DNA of 64,000 nt from Prevotella sp. E9-3 (GCF_022024015.1 NZ_CP091786.1:2046001-2110000); one strand, 5' to 3'; shown: positions 46,851 through 54,769, numbered from the stretch's first letter. Translations and numbers: made by a program. Notes: generated by a model not told the origin, from the letters alone.

Positions 46851-47409
46851 GCGTATGACAGAGAAAGAAAAAATGCTGGCTGGCGAGATATACTCAGCCG
46901 TTGACCCAGAGGTATTGAAAGAACTAACTGTTACAAGGGACAAGATATTTGAATACAACACTCTTCGCCCGTCAGAAACGAAGAGAATGAAGGAAATAAT
47001 CAAGGAGTTGTTCGGTTCTGTAGGCGACGATAACTTTTTACTCAATCAGCCTTTTCGTTGCGACTATGGCAGGCAAATAAGTATTGGCAAGCGTTTCTTT
47101 GCCAATTTCAACTTCACGGTACTTGATGAAGCGCATGTCACCATTGGCGACGATTGTTTCATCGGCCCAAATGTAAGCATTTATACAGCTTGCCATAGCA
47201 CAGACCCTATAGAGCGCAATAGTCGTCAGGAATGGGCAAAACCTGTCACCATAGGTAATAACGTATGGATTGGCGGCAGCGTAACAATACTACCTGGAGT
47301 AACTATCGGCAATAATGTAACTATCGGTGCAGGCTCAGTTGTGGTAAAGGACATACCATCTAACACTGTTGCCGTAGGTAATCCTTGCAAGGTCATAAAG
47401 AATATATGA
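46843..47409 (+). CDS. Maltose/galactoside-type O-acetyltransferase, copy 1
   Basis: 188 residues, left-handed beta-helix acyltransferase. The N-terminal maltose-acetyltransferase domain (MTEKEKMLAGEIYSAVDPE) is followed by hexapeptide repeats (IGKRFFANFNFTVLDEAHVT, IGNNVWIGGSVTILPGVTIG). The catalytic histidine is in YTACHSTDP. Acceptor sugar or thiogalactoside unknown. Start overlaps the 102-residue protein gene. Confidence 0.92.
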   Translation: MIKRMTEKEKMLAGEIYSAVDPEVLKELTVTRDKIFEYNTLRPSETKRMKEIIKELFGSVGDDNFLLNQPFRCDYGRQISIGKRFFANFNFTVLDEAHVTIGDDCFIGPNVSIYTACHSTDPIERNSRQEWAKPVTIGNNVWIGGSVTILPGVTIGNNVTIGAGSVVVKDIPSNTVAVGNPCKVIKNI

Positions 47410-47562
47410 CAGGCTACGACTCCATCTGGCACATGCAGGACGAACTCCAAACGGTCTTCTAACTGCATCTGCAGATTCTCTTCGTCATGCAGTTCTGTTA
47501 TGTCTATCAATAATAACAATTAAAACTGTTTGTAAAAGTACCACAAGATGCGGTATATTCAG

Positions 47563-47570
47563 TATCTTTG
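47563..47570 (+). promoter_or_regulatory. Promoter -7 box (TATCTTTG) of the GNAT gene
   Basis: TATCTTTG lies 52 bases before the ATG at 47623. The 200-bp stretch before it holds no supported gene. Confidence 0.6.
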
Positions 47571-47622
47571 CATTGTATTTTGAGAATTATTAGAAATCGA
47601 TATTAGTAAATAGACTAAAGCG

Positions 47623-48147
47623 ATGATAGAAAAGAAGTTAACCTCTACACAAGAGGATATCATTCAGATCAAACAGCTCTACGAGACGGCTTTTCCTGAG
47701 AACGAGCGTATTCCTTGGCCCGACCTGATGCGTCTCATTGATGAGATGCATCTGGATTTCACCTCCTTTTATGATGATGACGCGCTGGTTGGCTTCTACA
47801 TCGTATATCCTGGACCAAAGGTCAACTGGTTCTGGTACTTTGCCGTGAAAGAAGAACTCCGAGGCCAGGGTATTGGTCAGCAGATTCTCACGCTCCTAAT
47901 TCAGAAGTACGAGGGCAAGACCATTGTCCTTGATATGGAAAATCCTTATCAAGAACCGTGTCCCAACCCAGAACAGCGCCAGCGTCGCCAACATTTCTAC
48001 CTCCGCAACGGCTTCCGTGACACAAATCTTTTCAAGTCCTACGACGACATTGAAATGACTATCATGATGATGGGGCCTGGAGTATTTACCATGGCAGACT
48101 GGGACACCATCACCAACGAACTCCGCCAACACTGGGCATGGGACTAA
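47623..48147 (+). CDS. GNAT-family N-acetyltransferase
   Basis: 174 residues. The motif YFAVKEELRGQGIGQQILTL is the acetyl-CoA pyrophosphate loop (R-G-Q-G-I-G). The C-terminal half has FYLRNGFRDT. Substrate unknown; distinct from the GNAT at 40715. Confidence 0.88.
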   Translation: MIEKKLTSTQEDIIQIKQLYETAFPENERIPWPDLMRLIDEMHLDFTSFYDDDALVGFYIVYPGPKVNWFWYFAVKEELRGQGIGQQILTLLIQKYEGKTIVLDMENPYQEPCPNPEQRQRRQHFYLRNGFRDTNLFKSYDDIEMTIMMMGPGVFTMADWDTITNELRQHWAWD

Positions 48148-48187
48148 TTATGCAATCAGTTTTGTAACAACATAAAACGAAGGTATT

Positions 48188-48406
48188 ATGAATCTATTTG
48201 TCGTTATTATCGTATTTATTATTATTGCTTTTGTTACTGCTTTTGTTTTGAACCTGAATAAAGAAAAGAAATTCGAGAATAGTCTTTCTGAAGGCGAGAT
48301 CAAGACAAAAATGCTCTACAAAGGTAGCCTTGCACATTATCTAATGGTTGTAAGTGAAACTAATACCGTTATCAATAAACTTCATACCATTATTACTAGA
48401 AACTAG
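48188..48406 (+). CDS. Small single-pass membrane protein
   Basis: 72 residues. One N-terminal membrane helix (about residues 3-21, LFVVIIVFIIIAFVTAFVL) followed by a soluble tail of about 50 residues with many Lys and Glu. No family recognised. It lies 40 bases after the GNAT gene and 12 before the thioesterase. Confidence 0.6.
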   Translation: MNLFVVIIVFIIIAFVTAFVLNLNKEKKFENSLSEGEIKTKMLYKGSLAHYLMVVSETNTVINKLHTIITRN

Positions 48407-48418
48407 TTGTTGTTTATT

Positions 48419-48841
48419 ATGGAAATCAAGGAATTATTGAATAAGACAGATCGTTTTGCTGCAAATACTGGCTGCCAGATAACAGAGGCGAACGAAAGGC
48501 ATGCCGTTGCCGTGATGACAGTCACCAATGCTCATCTCAACGGCGGGAATGTGTGCCAGGGTGGGGCACTCTTTACGTTGGCTGACTTGGCCATTGCTGC
48601 ATTGATGAATGCCTCCGGCCGTCTTACCTTTGGCATCAGCAACTCAATCATGTTTGTAGCTTCTGCACATGAAGGCGACGTCCTCCGTGCTGAAGCCGTC
48701 TTTGTGTCTGACCATCATAAGATTCCCGCTGTAGAAGTCTGCGTGACAAATCAGGACGATGTCCTCATCTGTCATGTCACCGGCATGGGATACCGCAAGA
48801 ATGTTCCTCTACCACAATCTTGCTGGGGCAAAAACACATAA
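48419..48841 (+). CDS. PaaI-family hotdog thioesterase
   Basis: 140 residues from the ATG at 48419; an upstream TTG (48407) is less likely. The motif NGGNVCQGGALFTLADLAIA is the hotdog active-site helix of PaaI thioesterases. The last codons (QSCWGKNT) are written by promoter cassette copy 3, so the natural C-terminus has probably been replaced. Hydrolyses acyl- or aryl-CoA. Confidence 0.9.
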   Translation: MEIKELLNKTDRFAANTGCQITEANERHAVAVMTVTNAHLNGGNVCQGGALFTLADLAIAALMNASGRLTFGISNSIMFVASAHEGDVLRAEAVFVSDHHKIPAVEVCVTNQDDVLICHVTGMGYRKNVPLPQSCWGKNT

Positions 48842-48868
48842 TTATGACCGATTTTTCGTACTTTTGCA
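48818..48868 (+). promoter_or_regulatory. Promoter cassette, copy 3 (plus-strand promoter only)
   Basis: 51 bp nearly identical to copies 1 and 2. The plus -7 box TACTTTTG (48859-48866) is intact and drives the gene at 48885. The minus box has decayed to TGTTTTTG. It overlaps the end of the thioesterase gene. Confidence 0.72.
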
Positions 48869-48884
48869 GCGAAAGAACAAGCTA

Positions 48885-49226
48885 ATGTCGCTAAAAGATT
48901 TACTTCAATCCGCCAATACTGAGCAATATAACGACTCCCCGCTATTCATTCAGCTCAGCCAGACCAAGCCCGAATATGGCATGAATCACCATATTCAGGT
49001 GGCTCTCTCTGATGGTGGCAAGATTACCGTCACTAATTGTCACGTGGGCTCGTTGGGTGACATCCTCACATACCCCATCGATGTGGACCAAAATCTCAAC
49101 ATCTCCAAAACACAGTTGCTGGATGCCATCCTGAAAGAAATGGAGAACGATGGTTTCACCGCTTCCGAACAAAAGGACTTCTGGGACGACTTCGACAACC
49201 TTCAGAAAGCAAAAATCATTAGATAG
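48885..49226 (+). CDS. Unknown 113-residue protein
   Basis: 113 residues from the ATG at 48885, after the promoter; the longer frame reads through the thioesterase gene. Features: N-terminal MSLKDLLQSANTEQYNDSPL and a middle segment VALSDGGKITVTNCHVGSLG; acidic C-terminus. No family recognised. It precedes the second acetyltransferase by two bases, so they form an operon. Confidence 0.65.
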   Translation: MSLKDLLQSANTEQYNDSPLFIQLSQTKPEYGMNHHIQVALSDGGKITVTNCHVGSLGDILTYPIDVDQNLNISKTQLLDAILKEMENDGFTASEQKDFWDDFDNLQKAKIIR

Positions 49227-49228
49227 AT

Positions 49229-49765
49229 ATGGAAAAGAACTGGTATAGCCGCACAGAAATTAGCCCAGAAGTACAGAAGATAATGGCCAAGACTTCGGTT
49301 TCAATCAAACAGATGAATAGTCTAACACTGATAGACTTCAAGGAGAAAGAAACACTCATTCGTGAGCTATTTGGATCTGTAGGAAGCGCTCCCTTTGTGG
49401 GCGATAATTTCCATTGCGATTTCGGACAGAATATTCATGTAGGTAATAACTTCCACGCAGACTACAATTGTACGATGCTCGACCTAGAGGAAATCCGTAT
49501 TGGAGACAACTGTTTGATAGGCCCCGACGTTGGTATCTATACCGCAGGACACCGACTGGAGCCAGAAGGTCGCGTTCTTGATGTTTACGGTAGCCCTATT
49601 ACCATAGGAAACGATGTTTGGATTGGCGGACATTCCACTATTTTATCGGGTGTCACCATCGGCGACGGTGTTGTTATAGCTGCAGGTTCTGTGGTGACAA
49701 ATGACGTGGCTCCCAGAACACTCGTAGCTGGCAACCCCGCCATATTCAAGAAGAATATAAAATAA
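49229..49765 (+). CDS. Maltose/galactoside-type O-acetyltransferase, copy 2
   Basis: 178 residues. Hexapeptide-repeat acetyltransferase with GDNCLIGPDVGIYTAGHRLE (catalytic His) and IGNDVWIGGHSTILSGVTIG. Divergent from copy 1 (46843), but each copy has the same 102-residue protein as its neighbour. Acceptor unknown. Confidence 0.92.
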   Translation: MEKNWYSRTEISPEVQKIMAKTSVSIKQMNSLTLIDFKEKETLIRELFGSVGSAPFVGDNFHCDFGQNIHVGNNFHADYNCTMLDLEEIRIGDNCLIGPDVGIYTAGHRLEPEGRVLDVYGSPITIGNDVWIGGHSTILSGVTIGDGVVIAAGSVVTNDVAPRTLVAGNPAIFKKNIK

Positions 49766-49773
49766 TGAATTGA

Positions 49774-50082
49774 ATGAATCTCCCAAAGTTTATTATCACA
49801 ATGGACGGCGTTTTCCGTCTGGGAATGGTTGACCAGCACAAGCACCTACTGAAGCCAGGCGACCAGTGCATTGGCGGTGGCTACTACGCTTTCGACTTCG
49901 TATCAAACTGCATTATCCTAGATAGAGAGTCGTACGACTTCGGACGTCCCAAGTGGCACCTGTTGGACACGCTGAAGGTGCCATCAACATATCGCGGCCT
50001 TCGCATCGTCTATAAGTACGACGACAACTTTCACGAAGATTTCAACGTGAGTGAGGAAATGCAAATAAAATACTACGACTGA
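49774..50082 (+). CDS. Unknown 102-residue protein, copy 2
   Basis: 102 residues, strongly similar to the protein at 46542-46850. The genes share a stretch of about 50 identical bases (around 46743-46792 and 49976-50024), suggesting recent duplication or gene conversion. It ends 4 bases from the convergent glutaredoxin-like gene. Confidence 0.75.
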   Translation: MNLPKFIITMDGVFRLGMVDQHKHLLKPGDQCIGGGYYAFDFVSNCIILDRESYDFGRPKWHLLDTLKVPSTYRGLRIVYKYDDNFHEDFNVSEEMQIKYYD

Positions 50083-50086
50083 CTAC

Positions 50087-50386
50087 TTAACACCCTCTTC
50101 CATCGATACTGCAAGCAGCTCCTTCATCCTGAGGTCGTGGTTCCAAGCCGACATCCTTCGAGTAGAGCGTCACCGTACCATCCTCTAACACATAACAAGG
50201 GATGCCTAAATCATCTACTGCCTTTGCTTCGTCGAACGCCGGGTTTGTGTCACGAAGTTTGATAAACTGCTTCAGGTTCCTAACATGCTTACCAATGTCA
50301 ATCACCTCAAAGTTAGGATTTCCCTCAACCTGCTTCTCGACATATTCACAGTCTGGACAGGTTTCCATCACATACATCTTAATCAT
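50087..50386 (-). CDS. Glutaredoxin-like protein
   Basis: 99 residues from the ATG at 50386. N-terminal MIKMYVMETCPDCEYVEKQV has a CPDC redox motif and PCYVLEDG is the cis-proline part of a thioredoxin fold. The C-terminus is Gly/Cys-containing (GAACSIDGRGC). Likely a small thiol-disulfide protein. Confidence 0.8.
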   Translation of the reverse strand: MIKMYVMETCPDCEYVEKQVEGNPNFEVIDIGKHVRNLKQFIKLRDTNPAFDEAKAVDDLGIPCYVLEDGTVTLYSKDVGLEPRPQDEGAACSIDGRGC

Positions 50387-50438
50387 AGTTATATTTCTTT
50401 TTTGAATTATTGTGTTCTGCAAATATCGCCCATAAATG

Positions 50439-50702
50439 TCAATCAAACAACTTCTTCCAAATCCAAAGTACAGTCACGGCACCAAGGACACAGAATACAA
50501 AGTTTGTGAAGTAGCCTTTACCAAATAGTTCGATATTCAGCAGATGACTAATGAACGTACCAGCATAACTACCTATAACACCTATAAAAAGGTTCATACA
50601 ACACCCTTTACCTTCACCGCTCATAATGCGGTTGGCAACGTAGCCAATCAAAATGCCGGTGATGATGGGCCATGCCGTAAAATCTGCAATGTGTTCTAAC
50701 AT
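50439..50702 (-). CDS. GlsB/YeaQ/YmgE-like small membrane stress protein
   Basis: 87 residues with three membrane helices. The motif ITGILIGYVANRIMSGEGKG and the Gly-rich middle (FIGVIGSYAGTF) are those of the transglycosylase-associated (YeaQ) family, often stress-induced. Function is not known in detail. Confidence 0.85.
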   Translation of the reverse strand: MLEHIADFTAWPIITGILIGYVANRIMSGEGKGCCMNLFIGVIGSYAGTFISHLLNIELFGKGYFTNFVFCVLGAVTVLWIWKKLFD

Positions 50703-50810
50703 ATCTAATACTTTTTATATGATACCGCAAAGATACGATTATTTTATACAAATCTATTCAATAAAAAAAGAAATATTTTTTATCTCTTGAAAATGATTGG
50801 GTCAAAGAAC

Positions 50811-50847
50811 AAAAAAAAGGAGACTCGAAAGCAAGCTTTTTGTCTCC
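50811..50847 (-). terminator. Terminator hairpin at the far end of R1 (module c)
   Basis: GGAGAC (50819-50824) pairs with GTCTCC (50842-50847); on the minus strand an eight-T run follows. It ends the repeat and follows a tRNA-3'-end-like motif (50863-50885). Confidence 0.8.
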
Positions 50848-50923
50848 ATTTCCTGTTCTTTATGATTCCGGCGAATTGACTTCGTCGATCCGTGGCCCTG
50901 CTACGGGCCAATCATTTAAAAGC

Positions 50924-51139
50924 AAAAAAATAACGAGCGAAAGTAAAACTTTGCTCGCTATTCCTTGGTTTTTGTGATTCCGGCGGAATTAACTCCTACC
51001 TTGTATTTCAATCACTTATACGTCTTTTTGTTACTCCGTTAACCTCGGTAGCAAATGACATAATATTTAGATTTCTCTAGTTCGCGAGGCATCTCTATGC
51101 CTTGTAAAACTCTTAACTAAGTTAGTTATTCGTTTTAAC
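50924..51139 (-). ncRNA. Putative small RNA b of repeat R1 (about 216 nt)
   Basis: Promoter: TTTG (51173-51176), 20 bp, TACCTTTG (51145-51152). The transcript would contain the hairpin GGCAT-AGAG-ATGCC, a stem around CCGAGGTTAACGG, and the palindrome ATTCCG-C-CGGAAT at 50978-50990. It would end in a GC-rich stem (50933-50957) and a seven-T run. No ORF of note. A known family such as Bacteroidales-1 RNA cannot be excluded. Confidence 0.6.
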
Positions 51140-51218
51140 GGGTGCAAAGGTAGGCATTTTATTTGTTACCACCAAATTATGAACCTAAAAAATGTACTTG
51201 GGAAGTTTGGAAATGGGC

Positions 51219-51266
51219 AAAAAAACACCTGATAGTTTGAATGGCTTCAGGGACTACCAGGACTGA
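51219..51266 (-). ncRNA. Putative very short RNA a of repeat R1 (about 48 nt)
   Basis: Promoter -7 TACCTTTG at 51273-51280; a native TTTG at 51301-51304 is 20 bp upstream. The predicted transcript is almost only a terminator: 9-bp stem (51228-51236 with 51253-51261), 16-nt loop, then TTTTTTT. It could be a short RNA or insulate promoter b from the Abi gene. Confidence 0.5.
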
Positions 51267-51356
51267 ACGATGCAAAGGTAGGAAATAATTCTGAAACTTC
51301 CAAATAATTTGCTATTTTTCTTCCATTTTGAGGTATAATTACCTGTTTTTAACCTC

Positions 51357-52046
51357 TTATATACACATAATATGGCTACATTCATCACCTACATGATCCA
51401 AACCGTACATTAGCTTTGGAGCATCTATTCCCATCCAGTTAAACAACATCATCATACGAGCATAATTCATTAAAACATAGTTGGTGTCAATACTAATAGG
51501 ACGTCCAAAACAAATTGGCTCATGATGAGCAATTCTGTTACGAATATTATTAATATGGTCTAGTTCCTGAAAGATTCGAGAATTATCAACTCTATTTTGA
51601 GCTGTTGTACGTGGCTTATTGGGAAAAATATTGAGCAAATAACGACCACCTAAACGATACTGTACATTATTAAACATATATTTCCAAACGCCAAACTCCA
51701 TCTGCGATAATAGCTTTGAATGGCTATATGTATTTGAGAATACAAGTCCGTCGTATGCCTTCTTTACAATTTTCCGAGTACCATCCACTCTACCATCGGT
51801 AGCAAATGGGCCGCTTGGCATAATAATATCTCGCAACCAGTCACTACCCCAATGTTGCTGCATTTCCTTATCAATTCGGTTACGTAGCGCAACTTCAAAA
51901 CAACTGATCATCGTGAACATCTCTTGCGAGAGTTTCAAGTTATGACGATAGAGGGTCATTGCCCTGCGAGTATCATTATTGCAGGCCACAAGATATTTCC
52001 TCATGCGGTCTGCTGATATAATATCTTCAAATTCCGTATATTTCAT
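51357..52046 (-). CDS. Abi-family (AbiD/AbiF, Abi_2) protein with HEPN-like motif
   Basis: 229 residues, almost entirely helical. MRKYLVACNNDTRRAMTLY, MISCFEVALRNRIDKEM and DHINNIRNRIAHHEPI match Abi_2-family proteins. Arg169 and His174 form an Rx4H motif, the active-site pattern of HEPN RNases. Related AbiF proteins are associated with structured RNAs near the gene. The gene lies directly upstream of R1 and behind a strong hairpin (52148-52184). Toxicity or phage-resistance role is inference. Confidence 0.8.
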   Translation of the reverse strand: MKYTEFEDIISADRMRKYLVACNNDTRRAMTLYRHNLKLSQEMFTMISCFEVALRNRIDKEMQQHWGSDWLRDIIMPSGPFATDGRVDGTRKIVKKAYDGLVFSNTYSHSKLLSQMEFGVWKYMFNNVQYRLGGRYLLNIFPNKPRTTAQNRVDNSRIFQELDHINNIRNRIAHHEPICFGRPISIDTNYVLMNYARMMMLFNWMGIDAPKLMYGLDHVGDECSHIMCI

Positions 52047-52147
52047 TGCTGCTGCATATTTACTTCATTCTTATCAATTAGCCAATAATTATCGGCATTT
52101 TCAGCATTTCTTTACTGCAAATGCTTATAGTTGAATATGGTGAAAAA

Positions 52148-52184
52148 ACAACTGCTCCTATACGACTGATATGGGAGTAGTTGT
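52148..52184. terminator. Strong hairpin upstream of the Abi gene
   Basis: 15-bp stem with three G-T pairs or fewer (52148-52162 with 52170-52184, left arm ACAACTGCTCCTATA) and a 7-nt loop. On the minus strand TTTTTT follows directly. It is about 100 bases before the Abi start and could end a short upstream RNA or insulate the sigma operon. Confidence 0.75.
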
Positions 52185-52288
52185 TATTATTTTGTTATTC
52201 ATCCAAATGATTTTAGGGGAAGAAGAAAAAAATTGAGTCTTCTTACAACCTTTTGGCATGTTGATACGTTTATATAACAGAAACAAAT

Positions 52289-52783
52289 ATGTCAATGACC
52301 CGAGAAGAATTCACCCAACTCGTCCGCAAAGAGCTCCCAAGCTTGCGCCGCTTCCTGTTAGCGGCATGCAGCGGCAACAACGAAGAAGCTGACGACGTGG
52401 CCCAGGACGCGCTGATGAAGGCCTACGTAGCTTCACGCTCTTTCGGCGACGGGGCGGGTTTCTCGGCCTGGCTCTACCGGATTGCCTGCAACACGCTGAT
52501 AGACCACCAGCGGAAACAGACGACGCACGGCACGACCATTGACATTGGCAAGGCGCATGAGTTGGCCGCCGTTACACGTTCGGATGACAGCTTTGTCTAT
52601 CAGGAACTGTATTGTGCTATTGACGGATTGAACGTCAGCGAACGAACGGCCGTGCTCCTCTTCTATATGGAGGACCGTCCTATCAAGGAGATCTGCACAA
52701 TCATGAATGTGTCAGAAGGAACGGTGAAGGGCTATCTCTCACGAGGCCGCGAACACTTAAGAACGAAACTAAGTAAGAAATGA
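52289..52783 (+). CDS. ECF-type RNA polymerase sigma factor
   Basis: 164 residues. Sigma region 2 (EEADDVAQDALMKAYVASRS, FSAWLYRIACNTLIDHQRK) and region 4 (LNVSERTAVLLFYMEDRPIK, MNVSEGTVKGYLSRGREHL) are clear. Overlaps the downstream gene by 4 bases (ATGA), which fits a sigma/anti-sigma pair. Confidence 0.93.
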   Translation: MSMTREEFTQLVRKELPSLRRFLLAACSGNNEEADDVAQDALMKAYVASRSFGDGAGFSAWLYRIACNTLIDHQRKQTTHGTTIDIGKAHELAAVTRSDDSFVYQELYCAIDGLNVSERTAVLLFYMEDRPIKEICTIMNVSEGTVKGYLSRGREHLRTKLSKK

Positions 52784-53154
52784 CAGATATGAAGGATCAG
52801 GAACTACGAGACATAATACACGGCTATCGTCCGAAGATTGACGATAACGATGTGTTCATGGACAAAATTATGGCGCAGATGGATGCCGAAGATGCTCGGC
52901 AACAGCAAGCTCGCATCATTCCCCTCTACCACAGAATGTTGCCTTGGGCAGTGGGCATAGCAGCGGTGGTAGTTGCGGCGGTGTTCGTCATCAAGGAGCC
53001 CGCCCCCACACCCGTGACCTCATATAGCGAACCCCGTCTGCCAGAATACTATCACAACGCCCCATCCTATTCAGAATTTTCTTCCTACGAAGATATAGTC
53101 AACGAGATAGAGCGTAGCGGCAGACAGTTGGAGAATGCCATCGCACAACTATAA
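52780..53154 (+). CDS. Putative anti-sigma factor (single-pass membrane protein)
   Basis: 124 residues. A cytoplasmic helical N-terminus with many Asp and Glu (residues 1-48), one membrane helix (about residues 51-67, AVGIAAVVVAAVFVIK), and a periplasmic tail of about 55 residues. The ATGA overlap with the sigma gene and topology fit an anti-sigma factor, but no conserved zinc motif is seen. Confidence 0.65.
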   Translation: MTDMKDQELRDIIHGYRPKIDDNDVFMDKIMAQMDAEDARQQQARIIPLYHRMLPWAVGIAAVVVAAVFVIKEPAPTPVTSYSEPRLPEYYHNAPSYSEFSSYEDIVNEIERSGRQLENAIAQL

Positions 53155-53208
53155 TAAAACAGAAAAGACGTCTTGCTATTCATAATAATCATCAACAAAA
53201 CATCAGCA

Positions 53209-54303
53209 ATGAAAAAAGCATTATTCCTATTAGTAGCGTGTACGCTGTTATGCGCCTGTGCTTCAGAGAACATGAGTTCATCAGACCCCATAGAGAACTT
53301 GGTTTCCTATCTGGATAGTAAAGACTACTCCCTGACCCATAAGCGGATAAGATATGAGGGCGGCGCCATTCTGAAAACAGAGACAGAGTATTACGGTATC
53401 GGTGCTACGCCAGAGGCGCTCAAGTCAAAAGAGTACCAGAACCTGCCCAAAGAGCGATTACAGGAACAGCAGGAAAACATGGAGATTCAGGATTCTTGCC
53501 TCCGTGCCTTCCGCTGGGGCTGCTCCTTAGCTCGGCAGTGCTACCACAAAGAGAACCGTATGCTGGACAAGGATACCGTGCTCTATGCGTTGGCTCTCGA
53601 CGGCATGGACGGAGAACGTATTGAACTGAAAGGTGCAGACAGCTATCAGGACTACTCCGTTGGCTTCAAAGCCGCACGTGCTGCAACCTTGAAGGTGAAT
53701 GGCAACAAACAATACTCCCAATGGCAGATGCAATACATCATCCGCGAGGAGAAAGGACGGGAAGACCCCTTCAATATGCGCCCGCTCAACGACTTCATCA
53801 AAAACCTAATGGAGAATGTCGACAGCGTGAAAGTTTATGAAACCTCCTACGAAATAACATACGAGGACCTCGGCGGGAATCCCTCGCTGGTCGGAGAAGT
53901 TGCCCCCGACGAGGAGCACACCTATAGTGGCAAGACGACGGGACATCTCTACGTGGTGCCAGAAAAGTCAGCCAAGGATGTAGAAGAAGGATTGCGGTTC
54001 TGCGTGAAGAACGACTATTTGGGCTTGAACCCAAATCAGAAATTCTTTATCACCATGGATGAGGAAGGACTTGTTATCGGCAACAAAGAACCTCATTCAT
54101 TCAGCATCAACGAAACCGTCAAGCATCAGTCATTATACGCCGAGAGGTCCGTCGATGGTCACTTCTACATCCTTATCCTCGACGAGACCACAGGTGCCTA
54201 CTGCCTCCCCCGCTGCTGGAAACACATCATCCGCATCAAGGACCACAAGGAGTATCTCATCCCTGGCGGTCACAAGCCTAACAAGGATGGCTGGATAGAT
54301 TAA
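53209..54303 (+). CDS. Lipoprotein of unknown function
   Basis: 364 residues from the ATG at 53209. Lipoprotein signal peptide KKALFLLVACTLLCACASEN, with lipobox LCAC (lipidated Cys near residue 17). The mature part is soluble, without a recognised domain. It contains EYYGIGATPEALKSKEYQ and FITMDEEGLVIGN. Downstream of the sigma/anti-sigma pair by 54 bases and probably in its regulon. Confidence 0.7.
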   Translation: MKKALFLLVACTLLCACASENMSSSDPIENLVSYLDSKDYSLTHKRIRYEGGAILKTETEYYGIGATPEALKSKEYQNLPKERLQEQQENMEIQDSCLRAFRWGCSLARQCYHKENRMLDKDTVLYALALDGMDGERIELKGADSYQDYSVGFKAARAATLKVNGNKQYSQWQMQYIIREEKGREDPFNMRPLNDFIKNLMENVDSVKVYETSYEITYEDLGGNPSLVGEVAPDEEHTYSGKTTGHLYVVPEKSAKDVEEGLRFCVKNDYLGLNPNQKFFITMDEEGLVIGNKEPHSFSINETVKHQSLYAERSVDGHFYILILDETTGAYCLPRCWKHIIRIKDHKEYLIPGGHKPNKDGWID

Positions 54304-54369
54304 GGAAAACGTAATCACAGCATAAAGATTTGTTGAGACTATAATCTGTCTCTCTCACTTATAATTATA

Positions 54370-54392
54370 GGCTACTCTAAAAAAGGGTAGTC
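54370..54392. terminator. Hairpin at the far end of R2
   Basis: GGCTACTC (54370-54377) pairs with GGGTAGTC (54385-54392) with two to three G-T pairs and an A-rich loop. On the plus strand TTTATTTA follows, so it may terminate the lipoprotein operon, and on the minus strand the repeat. Confidence 0.6.
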
Positions 54393-54474
54393 TTTATTTA
54401 TGAACTCTGTGATTTCAGCGGAGTTGACTTTGCCGAACCCTTAGCCCTGCCACGGGCTAAGGGTTACAATCAAA

Positions 54475-54690
54475 ACAAAAAGACCAAGCTGAAGTAAACT
54501 TTGCTCGGTCTTTTTCTTTCCTTTGTGATTCCGGCGGAATTAACTCCTATCTTGTATTTCAATCACTTATACGTCTTTTTGTTACTCCGTTAACCTCGGT
54601 AGCAAATGACATAATATTTAGATTTCTCTAGTTCGCGAGGCATCTCTATGCCTTGTAAAACTCTTAACTAAGTTAGTTATTCGTTTTAAC
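54475..54690 (-). ncRNA. Putative small RNA b of repeat R2 (about 216 nt)
   Basis: Same body and promoter as in R1 (TTTG at 54724-54727, TACCTTTG at 54696-54703). The terminator stem is different, AAAAAGACCGAGC paired with GCTTGGTCTTTTT, with a G-T pair where R1 has other bases, so pairing is kept although the sequence changes. Confidence 0.6.
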
Positions 54691-54769
54691 GGGTGCAAAG
54701 GTAGGCATTTTATTTGTTACCACCAAATTATGAACCTAAAAAATGTACTTGGGAAGTTTGGAAATGGGC

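Larger units (their letters stand above)
50811..51280 (-). repeat. Non-coding direct repeat, copy R1
   Basis: 50971-51280 is identical to 54522-54831 except at 50999 (C versus T). The part 50811-50970 corresponds to 54370-54521 in layout only, with hairpins of different sequence. Orientation is the same in both copies, 3551 bp apart. Read on the minus strand it holds promoter a, a terminator, promoter b, a ~170-nt structured region, and two tRNA-end-like motifs each followed by a terminator. Confidence 0.85.
50703..51356. other. Non-coding region holding repeat copy R1
   Basis: No protein-coding gene is supported. The region consists of the repeat R1 (promoters, terminators and putative RNAs, described separately) and A/T-rich flanks. 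Confidence 0.7.

Noticed and set aside
47406..47462. 18-residue frame overlapping the acetyltransferase stop (ATGA)
   Set aside because: Too short and without family signature to support a gene; could be a remnant.
50971..51280. Repeats R1/R2 as IS ends or MITEs
   Set aside because: No terminal inverted repeats or target duplications were seen; the right edges coincide with a promoter box instead.
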